Shown: positions 34,874 to 43,660, counted from the first letter of the stretch. The stretch: DNA of 64,000 nucleotides from Planosporangium flavigriseum (GCF_011947225.1 NZ_JAATVW010000002.1:248001-312000), one strand, 5' to 3'. The notes: a model not told the origin generated them from the letters alone. A program made the numbers and translations.

Positions 34874-36769
34874 TCAGGCCGGGCCGCTCCCGGTTCGGGC
34901 CATCCGCAGTCTGCGGTGCGCCGCCATCCGCACCGGAGCGTTGGCGGCGCCGTAGCCGGCGTACCCGCCGACCCGCTGGACCACCTCGAAGAACACCCGC
35001 GAACCCAGCACCTCGGTGTAGAAGTGCAGCAGCTCGCCGTGCTCGTCGCGGTCGTAGAGCACCGAGTACTCCCGCAGCGCGGCGAGCAGGTCCGCCGGAA
35101 GGTTCAGCCGTGCGTCGAGATCGTCGTAGTAGTTGTCCGGAATCTCCAGCAACGGCGCGCCGAGGGCGCGCATGGCCCGCGCGCTGGCGATGGCGTCATC
35201 GGTGACGAAGGAGATGTGCTGCGGGTCCGGGACGCCCGGCGCCCAGTCACCGCGGCGCAGCAGCGCGACGCTTAGCGCGATCCGGACCTGGTGGCTCGGG
35301 TCGGCGACCGCACGGCTGCGGATCAGGCCGAACGGCGCGGCGAACTCCGTCACCGGCTCCGGGTCGAGCCCGAGCACCGCACGGTAGAACAAGGCCGCCT
35401 CGTCGAAGTGATCGAACGGCTGGGTGAGCGCGACATGATCGGTCCTGATGAGACCGGCGCCGGCGCCCAGGGCGGTGCCGGTGGTGGTGAAGTCGGACAC
35501 CCAGCTGGACGCGTCGTCGGCACCCGTACGGCAGAAAAATACCGAGGTACCGTCGGGCGCGGCGACCGCGGAAAGGTTCGCCTCGTCCGCGCCACGCGTA
35601 CGCGGGAGCACCGGCGCGAGCAGCGCCTCGGCGCGGCGTGCGGAGCGGGCCGGATCGGCGCTCTCCACCGCCAGCGCGCTGACCGCCGCACCACCGGGGC
35701 ACCCCGTGCCCTGCGAGGCCGCGTTGAGCAGCACTCGGGCGCTGCCCTGCTGCCACAGCTGTACCGGCTTGGAGCGGTGCTGCCCGGTGTGGGTGAAGCC
35801 CAGCGCCGCCAGCGCGCCCGCGACCTGCGGGCCGGAGACCTCGTCGACAGCCAGTTCGGTGAAGGCGTATCCGCTCAGGTCGGGTGCTGGTGGCAGGTCG
35901 GCGATGCGCACCCGCTCCCGTACCGCCGCCGGGCCACTCCCGCTCAGCCGCTCCTGCAGGTCGATCAGCGAGCGCATCGCGTCGACCGCGGCGCGCTCGG
36001 GATCGGCTTGCCGGAACACGTCGTTGAAGACTTCGAGGGACAGCGGGCCGCCGTACCCGGCCGCGAGCACGTGGCCGACGAAGGCGGGCAGGTCGAAGGC
36101 GCCCTGGCCAGGGAAGAGCCGGTGGTGCCGGCTCCACTGCAACACGTCCATCTCCAGCCGGGGTGCGTCGGCCAGCTGAAGGAAGAACAACTTCGCGCCG
36201 GGGATGTCGCGGATGGCGGCCGGGTCCGAGCCGCGGGAGAGCACGTGGAAGCTGTCCAGGCACAGGCCCAGCGCGGGATGGTCGGCGCGCCGCACGATCT
36301 CCCACGAGTGGTCGTACGTGTTGACGAACCGGCCCCAGGCCAGCGCCTCGTACGCGATCCGCACGCCCCGCTCGGCCGCGAGCGCGGCCAGGGCGTACAG
36401 CTGCTCGGCGGCGAGGTCGTCGTCGTCCACCGCGGCCGGGGAGACCGACGAGCACACCAGCATCGTGTCGGCGCCGAGCTGCTCCATCAGGTCGAACTTG
36501 AGCGCAGCCCGCCGCAGGTTCGCCGCGAGCAGCTCCCCGGGGACCGCCTCGAAGTCACGGAACGGCTGGTAGAGGTCGATGGACAGGCCCAGGTCAGCGC
36601 AGCGCTCGCGGACCTGCTTCGGCGACAGCGGCGAGGCGATGAGATCGTTTTCGAAGATCTCCACGCCGTCGAAGCCGGCTGCGGCAGCGGCCGCCAGCTT
36701 GTCCTCCAGCGTGCCGGACAGGCAGACGGTCGCGATTCCGCGGCGGATCCACTTCTCACCCTCGGACAT
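34874..36769 (-). CDS. 3-dehydroshikimate dehydratase fused to a 4-hydroxyphenylpyruvate dioxygenase-like domain
   Basis: A 631-residue two-domain protein. Residues 1-275 are a sugar-phosphate isomerase-like TIM barrel (GFDGVEIFENDL, YEALAWGRFVNTYDHSWEIV, LCLDSFH). The rest is a vicinal-oxygen-chelate region (LIRTDHVALTQPFDHFDEAALFYRAVLG and QHISFVTDDAI). This is the architecture of QuiC-type enzymes, which dehydrate 3-dehydroshikimate to protocatechuate. It overlaps the dehydrogenase gene by 14 bases, in a quinate/shikimate-type catabolic operon. Confidence 0.88.
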   Translation of the reverse strand: MSEGEKWIRRGIATVCLSGTLEDKLAAAAAAGFDGVEIFENDLIASPLSPKQVRERCADLGLSIDLYQPFRDFEAVPGELLAANLRRAALKFDLMEQLGADTMLVCSSVSPAAVDDDDLAAEQLYALAALAAERGVRIAYEALAWGRFVNTYDHSWEIVRRADHPALGLCLDSFHVLSRGSDPAAIRDIPGAKLFFLQLADAPRLEMDVLQWSRHHRLFPGQGAFDLPAFVGHVLAAGYGGPLSLEVFNDVFRQADPERAAVDAMRSLIDLQERLSGSGPAAVRERVRIADLPPAPDLSGYAFTELAVDEVSGPQVAGALAALGFTHTGQHRSKPVQLWQQGSARVLLNAASQGTGCPGGAAVSALAVESADPARSARRAEALLAPVLPRTRGADEANLSAVAAPDGTSVFFCRTGADDASSWVSDFTTTGTALGAGAGLIRTDHVALTQPFDHFDEAALFYRAVLGLDPEPVTEFAAPFGLIRSRAVADPSHQVRIALSVALLRRGDWAPGVPDPQHISFVTDDAIASARAMRALGAPLLEIPDNYYDDLDARLNLPADLLAALREYSVLYDRDEHGELLHFYTEVLGSRVFFEVVQRVGGYAGYGAANAPVRMAAHRRLRMARTGSGPA

Positions 36770-37685
36770 CGGCGGTACGCCCTTCGGTCGTGGGGTCGGC
36801 TTCTGTCGCCACGTCGGCGACGAGCGTCGCGAAGTGACGCAGCATCCGGCCGGCGTCTGGCTCGACGCCGGTGAACAGCCGGAACGCGTCCACCGCCTGG
36901 AAGACGGCCATCCCGCCGCCGTCGAGGACGCTGCAGCCACGGGCTCGCGCGGTGGTCACCAGTTGGGTGTTCAACGGCCGGTACACGACGTCGGCCACCC
37001 AGAGCTCCGGCCGGAGCAGCTCGACCGGTACGGGTAGCCCCGGGTGGGCGGCCATGCCGGTGGGCGTCGCATGTACGAGGCCGTCGGCCTCAGCCAGCGC
37101 GGTGGCCAGTTCCGCCCCGCCGTCGTCCAACCGGTCCGCGACGGCCCGGCCGGCACCGAAGCGCGCGCACAGCGCGGCGGCGAGCGCCGCGGCGCGCTGT
37201 GCGTCGAGGTCGAGGATGCGAACCACGCCGGCGCCCAACGTCAGCAGCGCGTGGGCGACGGCCGCTCCGGCGCCACCGGCCCCGAGCAGCACCACCCGGT
37301 CCAAGGTGGCGTCCGGCAGCCCGCGGGCGATGCTGCGGGCGAATCCCGACCAGTCGGTGTTGTGGCCGACGGCCCTGCCTTCGGTGAAGACGACGGTGTT
37401 GACCGCCCCCATGGCGGCGGCGTCGGCGGACAGCTCGTCGAGGTGCTCGATTACCACCTGCTTGCACGGGTGGGTGATGTTCAGCCCGTCGTAGCCGGCC
37501 AACCGGGCGGCGGCCAGGATCTCACCGATCGCCGTCGCCGGCAGTCCCAGCTCGTCGAGGTCAAGCCGCCGGTACAGGTAGCGAATGCCGAGCTCGTCGG
37601 CGGCGCGCTCGTGCATCGCCGGGCTCAACGACGGGCCGATGCCCGCCCCCACCAAGCCGATGAGGTAACTCCGCTGGCCGCTCAT
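36756..37685 (-). CDS. Shikimate/quinate 5-dehydrogenase
   Basis: A 309-residue AroE-family enzyme. The N-terminal domain has GAGIGPSLSPAMHERAA and the substrate motif GLNITHPCKQ; the Rossmann loop is LGAGGAGAAVAHAL, and VVYRPLNTQL and GGGMAVFQAVDAF follow. It oxidises shikimate or quinate using NAD(P). Its position in front of the dehydratase favours a catabolic rather than biosynthetic role. It diverges from the TetR gene, and an inverted repeat lies between. Confidence 0.88.
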   Translation of the reverse strand: MSGQRSYLIGLVGAGIGPSLSPAMHERAADELGIRYLYRRLDLDELGLPATAIGEILAAARLAGYDGLNITHPCKQVVIEHLDELSADAAAMGAVNTVVFTEGRAVGHNTDWSGFARSIARGLPDATLDRVVLLGAGGAGAAVAHALLTLGAGVVRILDLDAQRAAALAAALCARFGAGRAVADRLDDGGAELATALAEADGLVHATPTGMAAHPGLPVPVELLRPELWVADVVYRPLNTQLVTTARARGCSVLDGGGMAVFQAVDAFRLFTGVEPDAGRMLRHFATLVADVATEADPTTEGRTADVRG

Positions 37686-37713
37686 GACCTCTCCTCCGGA
37701 AATGCTGGCAATG

Positions 37714-37733
37714 AACGAACCAGCTAGTTAGTT
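37714..37733. promoter_or_regulatory. Candidate operator for the quinate/shikimate TetR
   Basis: The 20-bp inverted repeat AACGAAC-N6-GTTAGTT (one mismatch) lies between the divergent dehydrogenase and tetR genes. Half-sites of the same type (GTTAGTT at 38589, TTTCGTTC near 38616) recur upstream of the transporter gene. The link to the TetR protein is inference. Confidence 0.5.
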
Positions 37734-37813
37734 GTACCGCATGAGGTGAAATGAGGGAATAGCCTCGGGTCAAACGAACGGCGCGCCGCGGCCCCCTACA
37801 GTGGGGGATCAAC

Positions 37814-38512
37814 ATGTCCGTTGTGAGAGGAGCCCAGGTGGGCGCACCGCTGTCCAAGGAAGCGCCGGCCGACCACTCCCCCGGCGGCCCGGAGCGGCAG
37901 CGCGATGCCGAGCGAACCCGCACCGAGATCCTCGACGTAGCCACCAGGGAGTTCGCGGACAAGGGCTACAGCGGCGCCCGGGTGGACGAGATAGCCGCCA
38001 AGACCAGCACCACCAAGCGGATGATCTACTACTACTTCGGGGGCAAGGAACAGCTCTACGTCGCCGCGCTCGAGCGGGCGTACGCCCTGATCCGCTCAAT
38101 CGAGCAGGAACTCGACGTCGAGCACCTCGACCCGATCGACGCCATTCGGCAACTGGCCGAGCTGACCTTCGACCACCACGAATCGCACCCGGACTTCATC
38201 CGGCTCGTCAGCATCGAGAACATCCACCGCGCCGAGCACATCGCGACGTCGTCTGCCCTGTCCAGCCTGGCCAATCCGGCACTGGAGGTCCTCGCTCGCA
38301 TCCTCGACCGGGGACGCGCGGCCGGCCACTTCCGCGGCGACGTCGACGCGCTCGACGTACACATGATGATCAGCGCGTTCTGCATCTTCCGAACGGCCAA
38401 CCAGCACACGTTCAAGGCCATCTTCGGCCGGGACATGCTCGACCCGGAGCGCCGCGCCCACTACCGCACGATGCTCGGCGACATGGTCCTGGAGTACCTG
38501 ACCGCACGCTGA
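37814..38512 (+). CDS. TetR family regulator of the quinate/shikimate-type cluster
   Basis: A protein of up to 232 residues. After about 30 variable residues, the helix-turn-helix reads RTEILDVATREFADKGYSGA and VDEIAAKTSTTKRMIYYYFGGKEQLY. The C-terminal domain resembles regulators of aromatic catabolism (TetR_C). It sits between the divergent catabolic genes and the transporter, so it probably senses quinate, shikimate or protocatechuate. The start could be one codon set later (VGAPLSKEA). Confidence 0.85.
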   Translation: MSVVRGAQVGAPLSKEAPADHSPGGPERQRDAERTRTEILDVATREFADKGYSGARVDEIAAKTSTTKRMIYYYFGGKEQLYVAALERAYALIRSIEQELDVEHLDPIDAIRQLAELTFDHHESHPDFIRLVSIENIHRAEHIATSSALSSLANPALEVLARILDRGRAAGHFRGDVDALDVHMMISAFCIFRTANQHTFKAIFGRDMLDPERRAHYRTMLGDMVLEYLTAR

Positions 38513-38773
38513 TCCGGAGGACCCGACGCGGCGGTGAAATTCGGGCGCGGCCCCACTTGACAGGTGTCGGCCGTCACTTCACCATCTGGTTAGTTACCAG
38601 CGCATTACCTAACTGTTTCGTTCATAGCCCCGTCGCCGCTCCATCGGGAGACCCCACGTCGAGCGACGCCGCCCTGCCGACTGCGCAGCGGTGCCAAACC
38701 AACGGCACAGCGCGGTCACCCGAGACGACACCGGGAATCCGGCCCGATCGCCCGCCGTTCTCGTACCGAAGCA

Positions 38774-40159
38774 ATGACCGAGGAGCACCACGTGACCGCT
38801 GAGCCAGCCGTCCCCACCGCGGGCGCCACCGTCCCAGAGGGCAAACCCCGGAAGGCGGCCCTCGCCGCCTGGATCGGGAGCGCCCTCGAGTACTACGACT
38901 TCTTCATCTACGGCACCGCAGCGGCGCTGGTCTTCGGCAAGATCTTCTTCCCCACGTCGGCCCCCGCGACCGGGACGCTGCTGGCTCTCGCCACCTTCGG
39001 GGTTGGCTACCTGGCCCGGCCCGTCGGCGCGTTCATCCTCGGTCACGTCGGCGACAAGTTCGGCCGCAAGCGCATCCTCGTCTTCACGCTCCTGTTGATG
39101 GGCATCTCGACCTTCCTGGTCGGCTGCCTGCCCACGTACAACCAGGTGGGGGCGGCCGCGCCGGCCCTACTGGTGGCACTGCGGCTGTTGCAGGGCCTCT
39201 CGGCAGCGGGTGAGCAGGCCAGCGCGAACTCCATGACGCTCGAGCACTCGCCGCAGAACCGGCGCGGGTACTACACGAGCTTCACCCTCAACGGCACCCA
39301 GGCCGGGCAACTCCTCGCCACCGCGGTGTTCCTGCCGATCGCCGCCCTCCCGAAGGACGCGCTGCTCAGCTGGGGCTGGCGGGTCCCGTTCTGGCTCAGC
39401 GCCGTCGTCGCGGTGGTCGGCATGGTCATCCGGCGCACGCTCGAGGAGACGCCCGTCTTCCAGCAGGCGGTCGCCAGCAACACCGTTGCCAAGCTTCCGC
39501 TGGCCGTACTGTTCCGGGACCACTGGGCCGACGTGCTGCGCGTCGTGGCGGCGGCGATCATCGCTTCGGTCAGCACGATCTTCACGGTCTACGCACTGTC
39601 CTACGCGGTGAACACGGTCGAGCTGCAGAAGTCGACCATGCTCTGGGTCGGTGTCGCGGCCAACGCGGTCGCACTCCTGGCGATCCCGCTCTGGGCGAGC
39701 CTGTCGGACCGGATCGGGCGTAAGCCGGTGTTCATCACCGGCGCCGCCGGCTGCGCGGTACTGATCTTCGCGTACCTGTGGTCGATCTCCACGGGTAGCT
39801 ACGCACTGATCTTCGTCTTCGGCGTCCTCATGCTCGGGGTCGTCTACAGCGCGTCCAACGGGATCTGGCCGTCGTTCTACGGCGAAATGTTCAGCACCCA
39901 GGTCCGACTGTCCGGCATGGCCATCGGTACCCAGATCGGCTTCGCCATCGGCGGCTTCTCCCCCACCATCGCGACGGCCCTCGCCGGGCCGAGGGGAGAC
40001 AACTGGCTCGGGGTCGCCATCTTCACCGCCGCGCTATGCGCGATCGCGGCCGTCGCCGCGGCGACCGCCCGCGAGACCCACAAGGTACCCACGGAGGAGC
40101 TGGGCACGAAGCCGGCGGCCGTACCGCCGGTAGCCGTCGCGGCGACCGCTGAGGCCTGA
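38774..40159 (+). CDS. MFS transporter, metabolite:H+ symporter family (shikimate/aromatic acid type)
   Basis: A 461-residue, 12-helix symporter. The MHS family opening AAWIGSALEYYDFFIYGTAA and the motif GHVGDKFGRKRIL are clear; relatives include ShiA, KgtP and ProP. Placement behind a TetR gene in a shikimate-degrading cluster makes quinate, shikimate or dehydroshikimate the likely substrate. The ATG at 38774 precedes the family start by about 30 residues; GTG at 38792 is an alternative. A terminator follows. Confidence 0.88.
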   Translation: MTEEHHVTAEPAVPTAGATVPEGKPRKAALAAWIGSALEYYDFFIYGTAAALVFGKIFFPTSAPATGTLLALATFGVGYLARPVGAFILGHVGDKFGRKRILVFTLLLMGISTFLVGCLPTYNQVGAAAPALLVALRLLQGLSAAGEQASANSMTLEHSPQNRRGYYTSFTLNGTQAGQLLATAVFLPIAALPKDALLSWGWRVPFWLSAVVAVVGMVIRRTLEETPVFQQAVASNTVAKLPLAVLFRDHWADVLRVVAAAIIASVSTIFTVYALSYAVNTVELQKSTMLWVGVAANAVALLAIPLWASLSDRIGRKPVFITGAAGCAVLIFAYLWSISTGSYALIFVFGVLMLGVVYSASNGIWPSFYGEMFSTQVRLSGMAIGTQIGFAIGGFSPTIATALAGPRGDNWLGVAIFTAALCAIAAVAAATARETHKVPTEELGTKPAAVPPVAVAATAEA

Positions 40160-40179
40160 CGGCGCCTACATCTCGCCTG

Positions 40180-40212
40180 CGGCGCCCGTCCCGTCATTCG
40201 GGGCGGGCGCCG
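40180..40212 (+). terminator. Terminator of the MHS transporter gene
   Basis: Arms 40180-40193 and 40199-40212 (14 bp, one G-U in the plus-strand RNA) with loop TCATT, followed by TCGCGTTCTG. It lies 20 bases after the stop. Confidence 0.75.
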
Positions 40213-40278
40213 TCGCGTTCTGTGGAATAGATCACGACGAGATTGACGGCAGCTGGTCCGAAGTCGACCGTGACGGTT

Positions 40279-40605
40279 ATGACCAGCCGTCCTCAACCGG
40301 ACGTGACCGACGAGACCTCGGCGGAGTTGGCTCGACTCCGCAACGCCATCGCGTGCGAGTTACACGCCCAACTCGCCCTGCGCGGCGAAACCATCAATCT
40401 GGCCGAGGTCACCGAAGTCGCCTACGCCGTCGCCATCCAGCTCGGGAAAGCATTTCGGATCGAGTGGGCGCCCGGGCAGGAATCCGATCGGGACGACGAC
40501 GACCCTCTCAGCCTGGACGCAGCGGTCTTCTACGGGTCGGCCATGCCGACCGAAGGCAACGAGCGGTACCCGATCTTCGACCGGGAGTGGCCCTACCGCT
40601 CCTGA
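40279..40605 (+). CDS. Small acidic protein of unknown function
   Basis: A protein of 108 residues. Residues 10-55 are helical (TSAELARLRNAIACELHAQL, NLAEVTEVAYAVAIQLGKAF); the rest is acidic (DRDDDDPLSLDAAVFYG) and ends PIFDREWPYRS. No family recognised. The ATG at 40279 was chosen over the upstream GTG or ATG frames because the coding pattern starts there. Its last 13 bases overlap the convergent gene. Confidence 0.65.
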   Translation: MTSRPQPDVTDETSAELARLRNAIACELHAQLALRGETINLAEVTEVAYAVAIQLGKAFRIEWAPGQESDRDDDDPLSLDAAVFYGSAMPTEGNERYPIFDREWPYRS

Positions 40606-40964
40606 CGCACCTCTTCGATGAGACTTTCACCGGAGCCCTGCCGCGACTCCCACGACCAAGCCTCGTGCATCCGTACCCGCCCGTCCGGCAGTACGACCAT
40701 TCGCGAGGTGCAGCGACCGCTCGCCGTCTCGCCGCTGGTGTTGAGGTGTACATAGCGGAAGTCGAGGCGGTCGAGGGTACGCGTCCCGACGAGGTAGCCC
40801 CGAACGATCGCCCCACCGCCGTAATCCGCCCAGATCGTCTCGCCGTCCTGCCGGTACCTGAAGCGGGTCGCGCCATCGACCTCGCCGCTGGCGGTGTTGC
40901 TGATACTGGCGAACGTCTTGCCGTCGATCCCAACGTGGGCAGCGGCGCCTGGACCTGTCGTCAC
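40593..40964 (-). CDS. Small beta-barrel protein often labelled n-acetylglutamate synthase
   Basis: A protein of about 123 residues with an all-beta pattern and repeated Gly/aromatic strands (ASISNTASGEVDGATRFRYRQ, ADYGGGAIVRGYLVGT, RMHEAWSWESR). It belongs to a family of small proteins commonly labelled n-acetylglutamate synthase; that label is not supported by any active-site logic here. The start (GTG at 40964 or an earlier one) is uncertain. A terminator lies just upstream on this strand, belonging to the neighbour. Confidence 0.6.
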   Translation of the reverse strand: MTTGPGAAAHVGIDGKTFASISNTASGEVDGATRFRYRQDGETIWADYGGGAIVRGYLVGTRTLDRLDFRYVHLNTSGETASGRCTSRMVVLPDGRVRMHEAWSWESRQGSGESLIEEVRQER

Positions 40965-40995
40965 CGCACCATGGTCACATGGGCCCGGGACCGCC

Positions 40996-41029
40996 ACCGC
41001 GCGACGCCCCGATCGAGGCGTCGCGCGGT
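40996..41029 (-). terminator. Terminator after the NmrA-type reductase gene
   Basis: A perfect 13-bp stem (40996-41008 and 41017-41029) with loop CCGATCGA, six bases after the stop codon at 41035. Confidence 0.8.
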
Positions 41030-41034
41030 GAAAA

Positions 41035-41883
41035 TCAGAGGGCGGTGCGGATCGTGTCGGCGAGCGACGTGGGCGCGCGACCGATGAGCTTCTCCAGGTC
41101 GTTGCCCTCCACGTACAGCTCCCCCTGGGCGAGGCCGCGGTCGCCGTCGGCGAGGACGGCGGCGAACGGCTCGGGCAGACCGACGCTGATCAGGACCTCG
41201 GTGTACTTCTCGACCGGCAGGTCGGTGTACGTGACCTGCTTACCGCTCTGCTTCGACACCTCGGTGGCCAGCTCCGCCATCGTGAACGGCGCGCCGCCCA
41301 GCTCGTAGACCTTGTTGGTGTGGCCCTCGCCTGTGAGCACCGCGGCGGCGGCCTCCGCGTAGTCGGCGCGGGTTGCGGCGCTGACCTTGCCGTCGCCGGC
41401 CGCCCCGACGATCCCGTGCTCGAGGTAGGTCGGCAGCTGGGGGGTGTAGTTCTCGATGTACCAGCTGTTGCGCAGGAACACGTACGGCAGGCCGGAGGCG
41501 ATGATCTCCTGCTCGGTCGCCTTGTGCTCGACGGCGAGCATCAGGCTGGAGGTGTCGGCGTTGGCGATGCTGGTGTAGACGACCAGTCCGACGCCTGCGT
41601 CCTTCGCCGCGGTGACGACGTTGCGGTGCTGCGGCACCCGCTGCCCGGCCTCGCTACCGGAGACGAACATCAGCTTGTCGGCGCCCGCGAACGCGGCCCG
41701 CAGCGAGTCGACGTCGTTGTAGTCGGCCGGCTTCACGACCACCCCGCGCTCGGCGAGGTCGGCGGCCTTGGCGACGTCCCGGCCGAGCGCCACGATCTGG
41801 TCGGCCGGTACGCCGCGGCGCAGCAGCGACTCGACGATGAGGCGGCCGAGGTGACCGGTGGCGCCGGTGACGACGATGGACAT
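41035..41883 (-). CDS. NmrA/QorB-like NAD(P)-binding reductase
   Basis: A 282-residue atypical SDR. The Rossmann motif is VVTGATGHLGRLIVESLLRRG; later landmarks are RNVVTAAKDAGV, VVYTSIANADTS, and LRNSWYIENYTPQ. It resembles QorB, an NADPH:quinone oxidoreductase. It is divergent from an HxlR regulator, the arrangement seen for QorR/QorB-type pairs, and is probably redox- or electrophile-induced. Confidence 0.87.
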   Translation of the reverse strand: MSIVVTGATGHLGRLIVESLLRRGVPADQIVALGRDVAKAADLAERGVVVKPADYNDVDSLRAAFAGADKLMFVSGSEAGQRVPQHRNVVTAAKDAGVGLVVYTSIANADTSSLMLAVEHKATEQEIIASGLPYVFLRNSWYIENYTPQLPTYLEHGIVGAAGDGKVSAATRADYAEAAAAVLTGEGHTNKVYELGGAPFTMAELATEVSKQSGKQVTYTDLPVEKYTEVLISVGLPEPFAAVLADGDRGLAQGELYVEGNDLEKLIGRAPTSLADTIRTAL

Positions 41884-41990
41884 TTGGGGACTCCCTCACA
41901 GGCTGTCGGACGATCCGCCTGTGAGCAACGGGAAGGCGCTCCGCTTACTTCCCGATAGCGAGTAGGCACCTTGAAGTTTGTTACATACTG

Positions 41991-42383
41991 ATGGAGAGTA
42001 AGCAGGTGGAGCCTAATCCGTACGCCAAAAATTGTGGAAGCCGACAGGTCATCGACCGGATCGGCGACCGGTGGAGCGTCCTGATCGTGCTCACGCTGGC
42101 CGACGGCGTGAAGCGGTACAGCGAACTGGCCCAGCGCATCGAAGGGGTGAGCCAGAAAATGCTCACGCAGACGCTGCGCGGACTGGAACGCGACGGGCTG
42201 GTAACGCGTACCCCGCACGCCACCGTGCCGCCGCGGGTCGACTACGCACTGACCGACCTCGGCCGCAGCCTGCTCGGCCTCGTCTCCGGACTCGAAGCGT
42301 GGGCGACCAGCCACCTCGGCGACGTGGAAGCCGCCCGAGCCCGGTACGACGCGCGCGAAGGCCGCCACGGGTCAGCCGCGTGA
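41991..42383 (+). CDS. HxlR family regulator
   Basis: A 130-residue winged-helix protein: CGSRQVIDRIGDRWSVLIVL, YSELAQRIEGVSQKMLTQTLRGLERDGLV (split here), then TVPPRVDYALTDLG. The single N-terminal Cys15 before the first helix is the redox-sensing position in HypR/QorR-like proteins. It is divergent from the NmrA-type reductase across 107 bases and probably represses it until oxidised or bound by quinone. Its 3' end overlaps a chemoreceptor-like relic on the other strand. Confidence 0.88.
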   Translation: MESKQVEPNPYAKNCGSRQVIDRIGDRWSVLIVLTLADGVKRYSELAQRIEGVSQKMLTQTLRGLERDGLVTRTPHATVPPRVDYALTDLGRSLLGLVSGLEAWATSHLGDVEAARARYDAREGRHGSAA

Positions 42384-42470
42384 CGCCTTTTCCTGGTACC
42401 GGAACCGGTCGACGATCTGTTGCAACTGCCTGGCCATGCCGCTGAGGCCGGCGCGACGTCTCGCACGATC
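42372..42470 (-). pseudogene. C-terminal relic resembling a chemoreceptor (MCP) tail
   Basis: The minus strand reads GLSGMARQLQQIVDRFRYQE followed by KASRG and a stop. This is the pattern of the last helix of methyl-accepting chemotaxis proteins (xLxxMAxxLQxxVxRFRY). Upstream of it the frame breaks down and no receptor body is present. It overlaps the 3' end of the HxlR gene. It may be a relic left by a deletion; chance resemblance cannot be excluded. Confidence 0.35.
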
Positions 42471-42521
42471 GTGGCCGTTCAGCTCTGTCCTGCGGGCTCG
42501 ATGCGACTGGTAACACAAAGA

Positions 42522-42555
42522 AAAAGAGGGCCGGGTCAATGCCCGGCCCTCTTTT
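42522..42555 (-). terminator. Terminator of the HU gene
   Basis: Arms 42522-42535 and 42542-42555 (14 bp, AAAAGAGGGCCGGG) followed on the minus strand by TTTCTTTGTG. The stem carries its own U-run, a canonical intrinsic terminator 11 bases after the stop. Confidence 0.9.
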
Positions 42556-42566
42556 CGCAGTACGGG

Positions 42567-43301
42567 TTAGCGCTTCTTCGCCGCAGCCTTGGTGGCCTTG
42601 GTCGCGACCTTCGCCGCCGACTTCACCGGAGCAGCCTTGGCAACCGACTTCTTGGCCGGAGCGGCCTTGGCGACCGTCTTCTTCGCCGGAGCAACCTTGA
42701 CGGTGCTCTTGGCCGGAGCGGCCTTGGCGACCGTCTTCTTCGCCGGAGCGGCCTTGGCGACCGTCTTCTTCGCCGGAGCAACCTTGACGGTGCTCTTGGC
42801 CGGAGCGGCCTTGGCGACCGTCTTCTTCGCCGGAACGGCCTTGACGGTGCTCTTGGCCGGAGCAGCCTTGGCAACCGTCTTCTTCGCCGGAGCAACCTTG
42901 ACGGTGCTCTTGGCCGGAGCGGCCTTGGCGACCGTCTTCTTCGCCGGAGCAGCCTTGGTCGCAACAGCCTTGGTCGCGGGGGCGGCCTTGGCCGTGGTCT
43001 TCTTGGCAGCGGCGACCTTCGGCAGCTTGCCGCTGGCCACAAGCTCACGGAATCCCGAGCCCGGCCGGAAAGCCGGAACGGAGGTCTTCTTGACCTTCAC
43101 AACTTCGCCGGTGCGCGGGTTGCGCGCCGTCCGAGCTGCACGAGCCTTCTTCTCGAAGACACCAAAGCCGGTGATGGCAACCTTGTCGCCCTTGGTGACA
43201 GCGCGCTGGATCTCGGTCAACACGGCGTCAAGCGCCTGCGTCGCCGTACGCTTGTCACCAAGACGAGCCGTCAGCGCATCAATAAGCTCGGCTTTGTTCA
43301 C
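42567..43301 (-). CDS. HU-family nucleoid protein with long Lys/Ala/Pro tail
   Basis: A 244-residue HU of the actinobacterial long-tailed type. Residues 1-90 are the HU fold ([49 protein letters not shown]). The following 150 residues are tandem repeats of [10 protein letters not shown] and APAKSTVKV, resembling histone H1. HU compacts DNA; the tail adds non-specific binding. GTG at 43301 follows AGGAGG. The repeats could vary in number between strains. Confidence 0.94.
   Translation of the reverse strand: MNKAELIDALTARLGDKRTATQALDAVLTEIQRAVTKGDKVAITGFGVFEKKARAARTARNPRTGEVVKVKKTSVPAFRPGSGFRELVASGKLPKVAAAKKTTAKAAPATKAVATKAAPAKKTVAKAAPAKSTVKVAPAKKTVAKAAPAKSTVKAVPAKKTVAKAAPAKSTVKVAPAKKTVAKAAPAKKTVAKAAPAKSTVKVAPAKKTVAKAAPAKKSVAKAAPVKSAAKVATKATKAAAKKR
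42640..42960. repeat. Tandem repeats encoding the HU tail
   Basis: Repeated units of about 42-60 bp built from TTCTTCGCCGGAGC(A/G)(A/G)CCTTG and GTGCTCTTGGCCGGAGC blocks. Units are highly similar at DNA level, indicating recent expansion or homogenisation. Confidence 0.85.
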
Positions 43302-43462
43302 GTTTTCCTCCTGTACCTGAACCCCTGGGTAAACCGATCTGCATGCAACATCGGTTCTACTTGTCCGGATACAAGTACTTTTGGAAAAAATCCGTTGCGG
43401 TACAACAGATCCGGCCGGCGACCTAAGTCCTGGCACGACATGCGCGTCAGCCCTGACAGGAC

Positions 43463-43645
43463 ATGCGCGTTGCCGAGCGCAGCGCGTCCGGAGAGTTCGC
43501 GCCCGGCTCCAAGCTACCCAGCCGGCGGGAACTCATTGAGCACTATGGCGTCACCGAGCCGGTGATCGACCGAGCCATGCAAATACCGCGAATCAAGGGG
43601 ATTACCGAAACATTGCCCGGCGTGGGAGTGTTCGTCGCCGAATAG
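43463..43645 (+). pseudogene. GntR-type winged-helix fragment
   Basis: A 60-codon frame containing [31 protein letters not shown] and TLPGVGVFVAE, a nearly complete GntR DNA-binding domain without its first helix and without an effector domain. The start is abnormal ([12 protein letters not shown]), and an 11-base direct repeat (GACATGCGCGT) flanks the N-terminus, suggesting a rearrangement removed the true start. Small one-domain GntR proteins exist, so a working protein is not excluded. Confidence 0.55.
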
Positions 43646-43660
43646 GCAAACCGGCCCGGT

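Noticed and set aside
38609-39046. A 145-codon minus-strand frame opposite the MHS transporter start
   Set aside because: No family resemblance, and the opposite strand encodes a clear transporter.
40593-40964. True N-acetylglutamate synthase
   Set aside because: About 120 residues, all-beta and without GNAT or ArgJ features; the common label is unlikely to be right.
42640-42960. CRISPR-like array
   Set aside because: The repeats are in-frame codons of the HU tail with no unique spacers of constant length; no cas genes are present.
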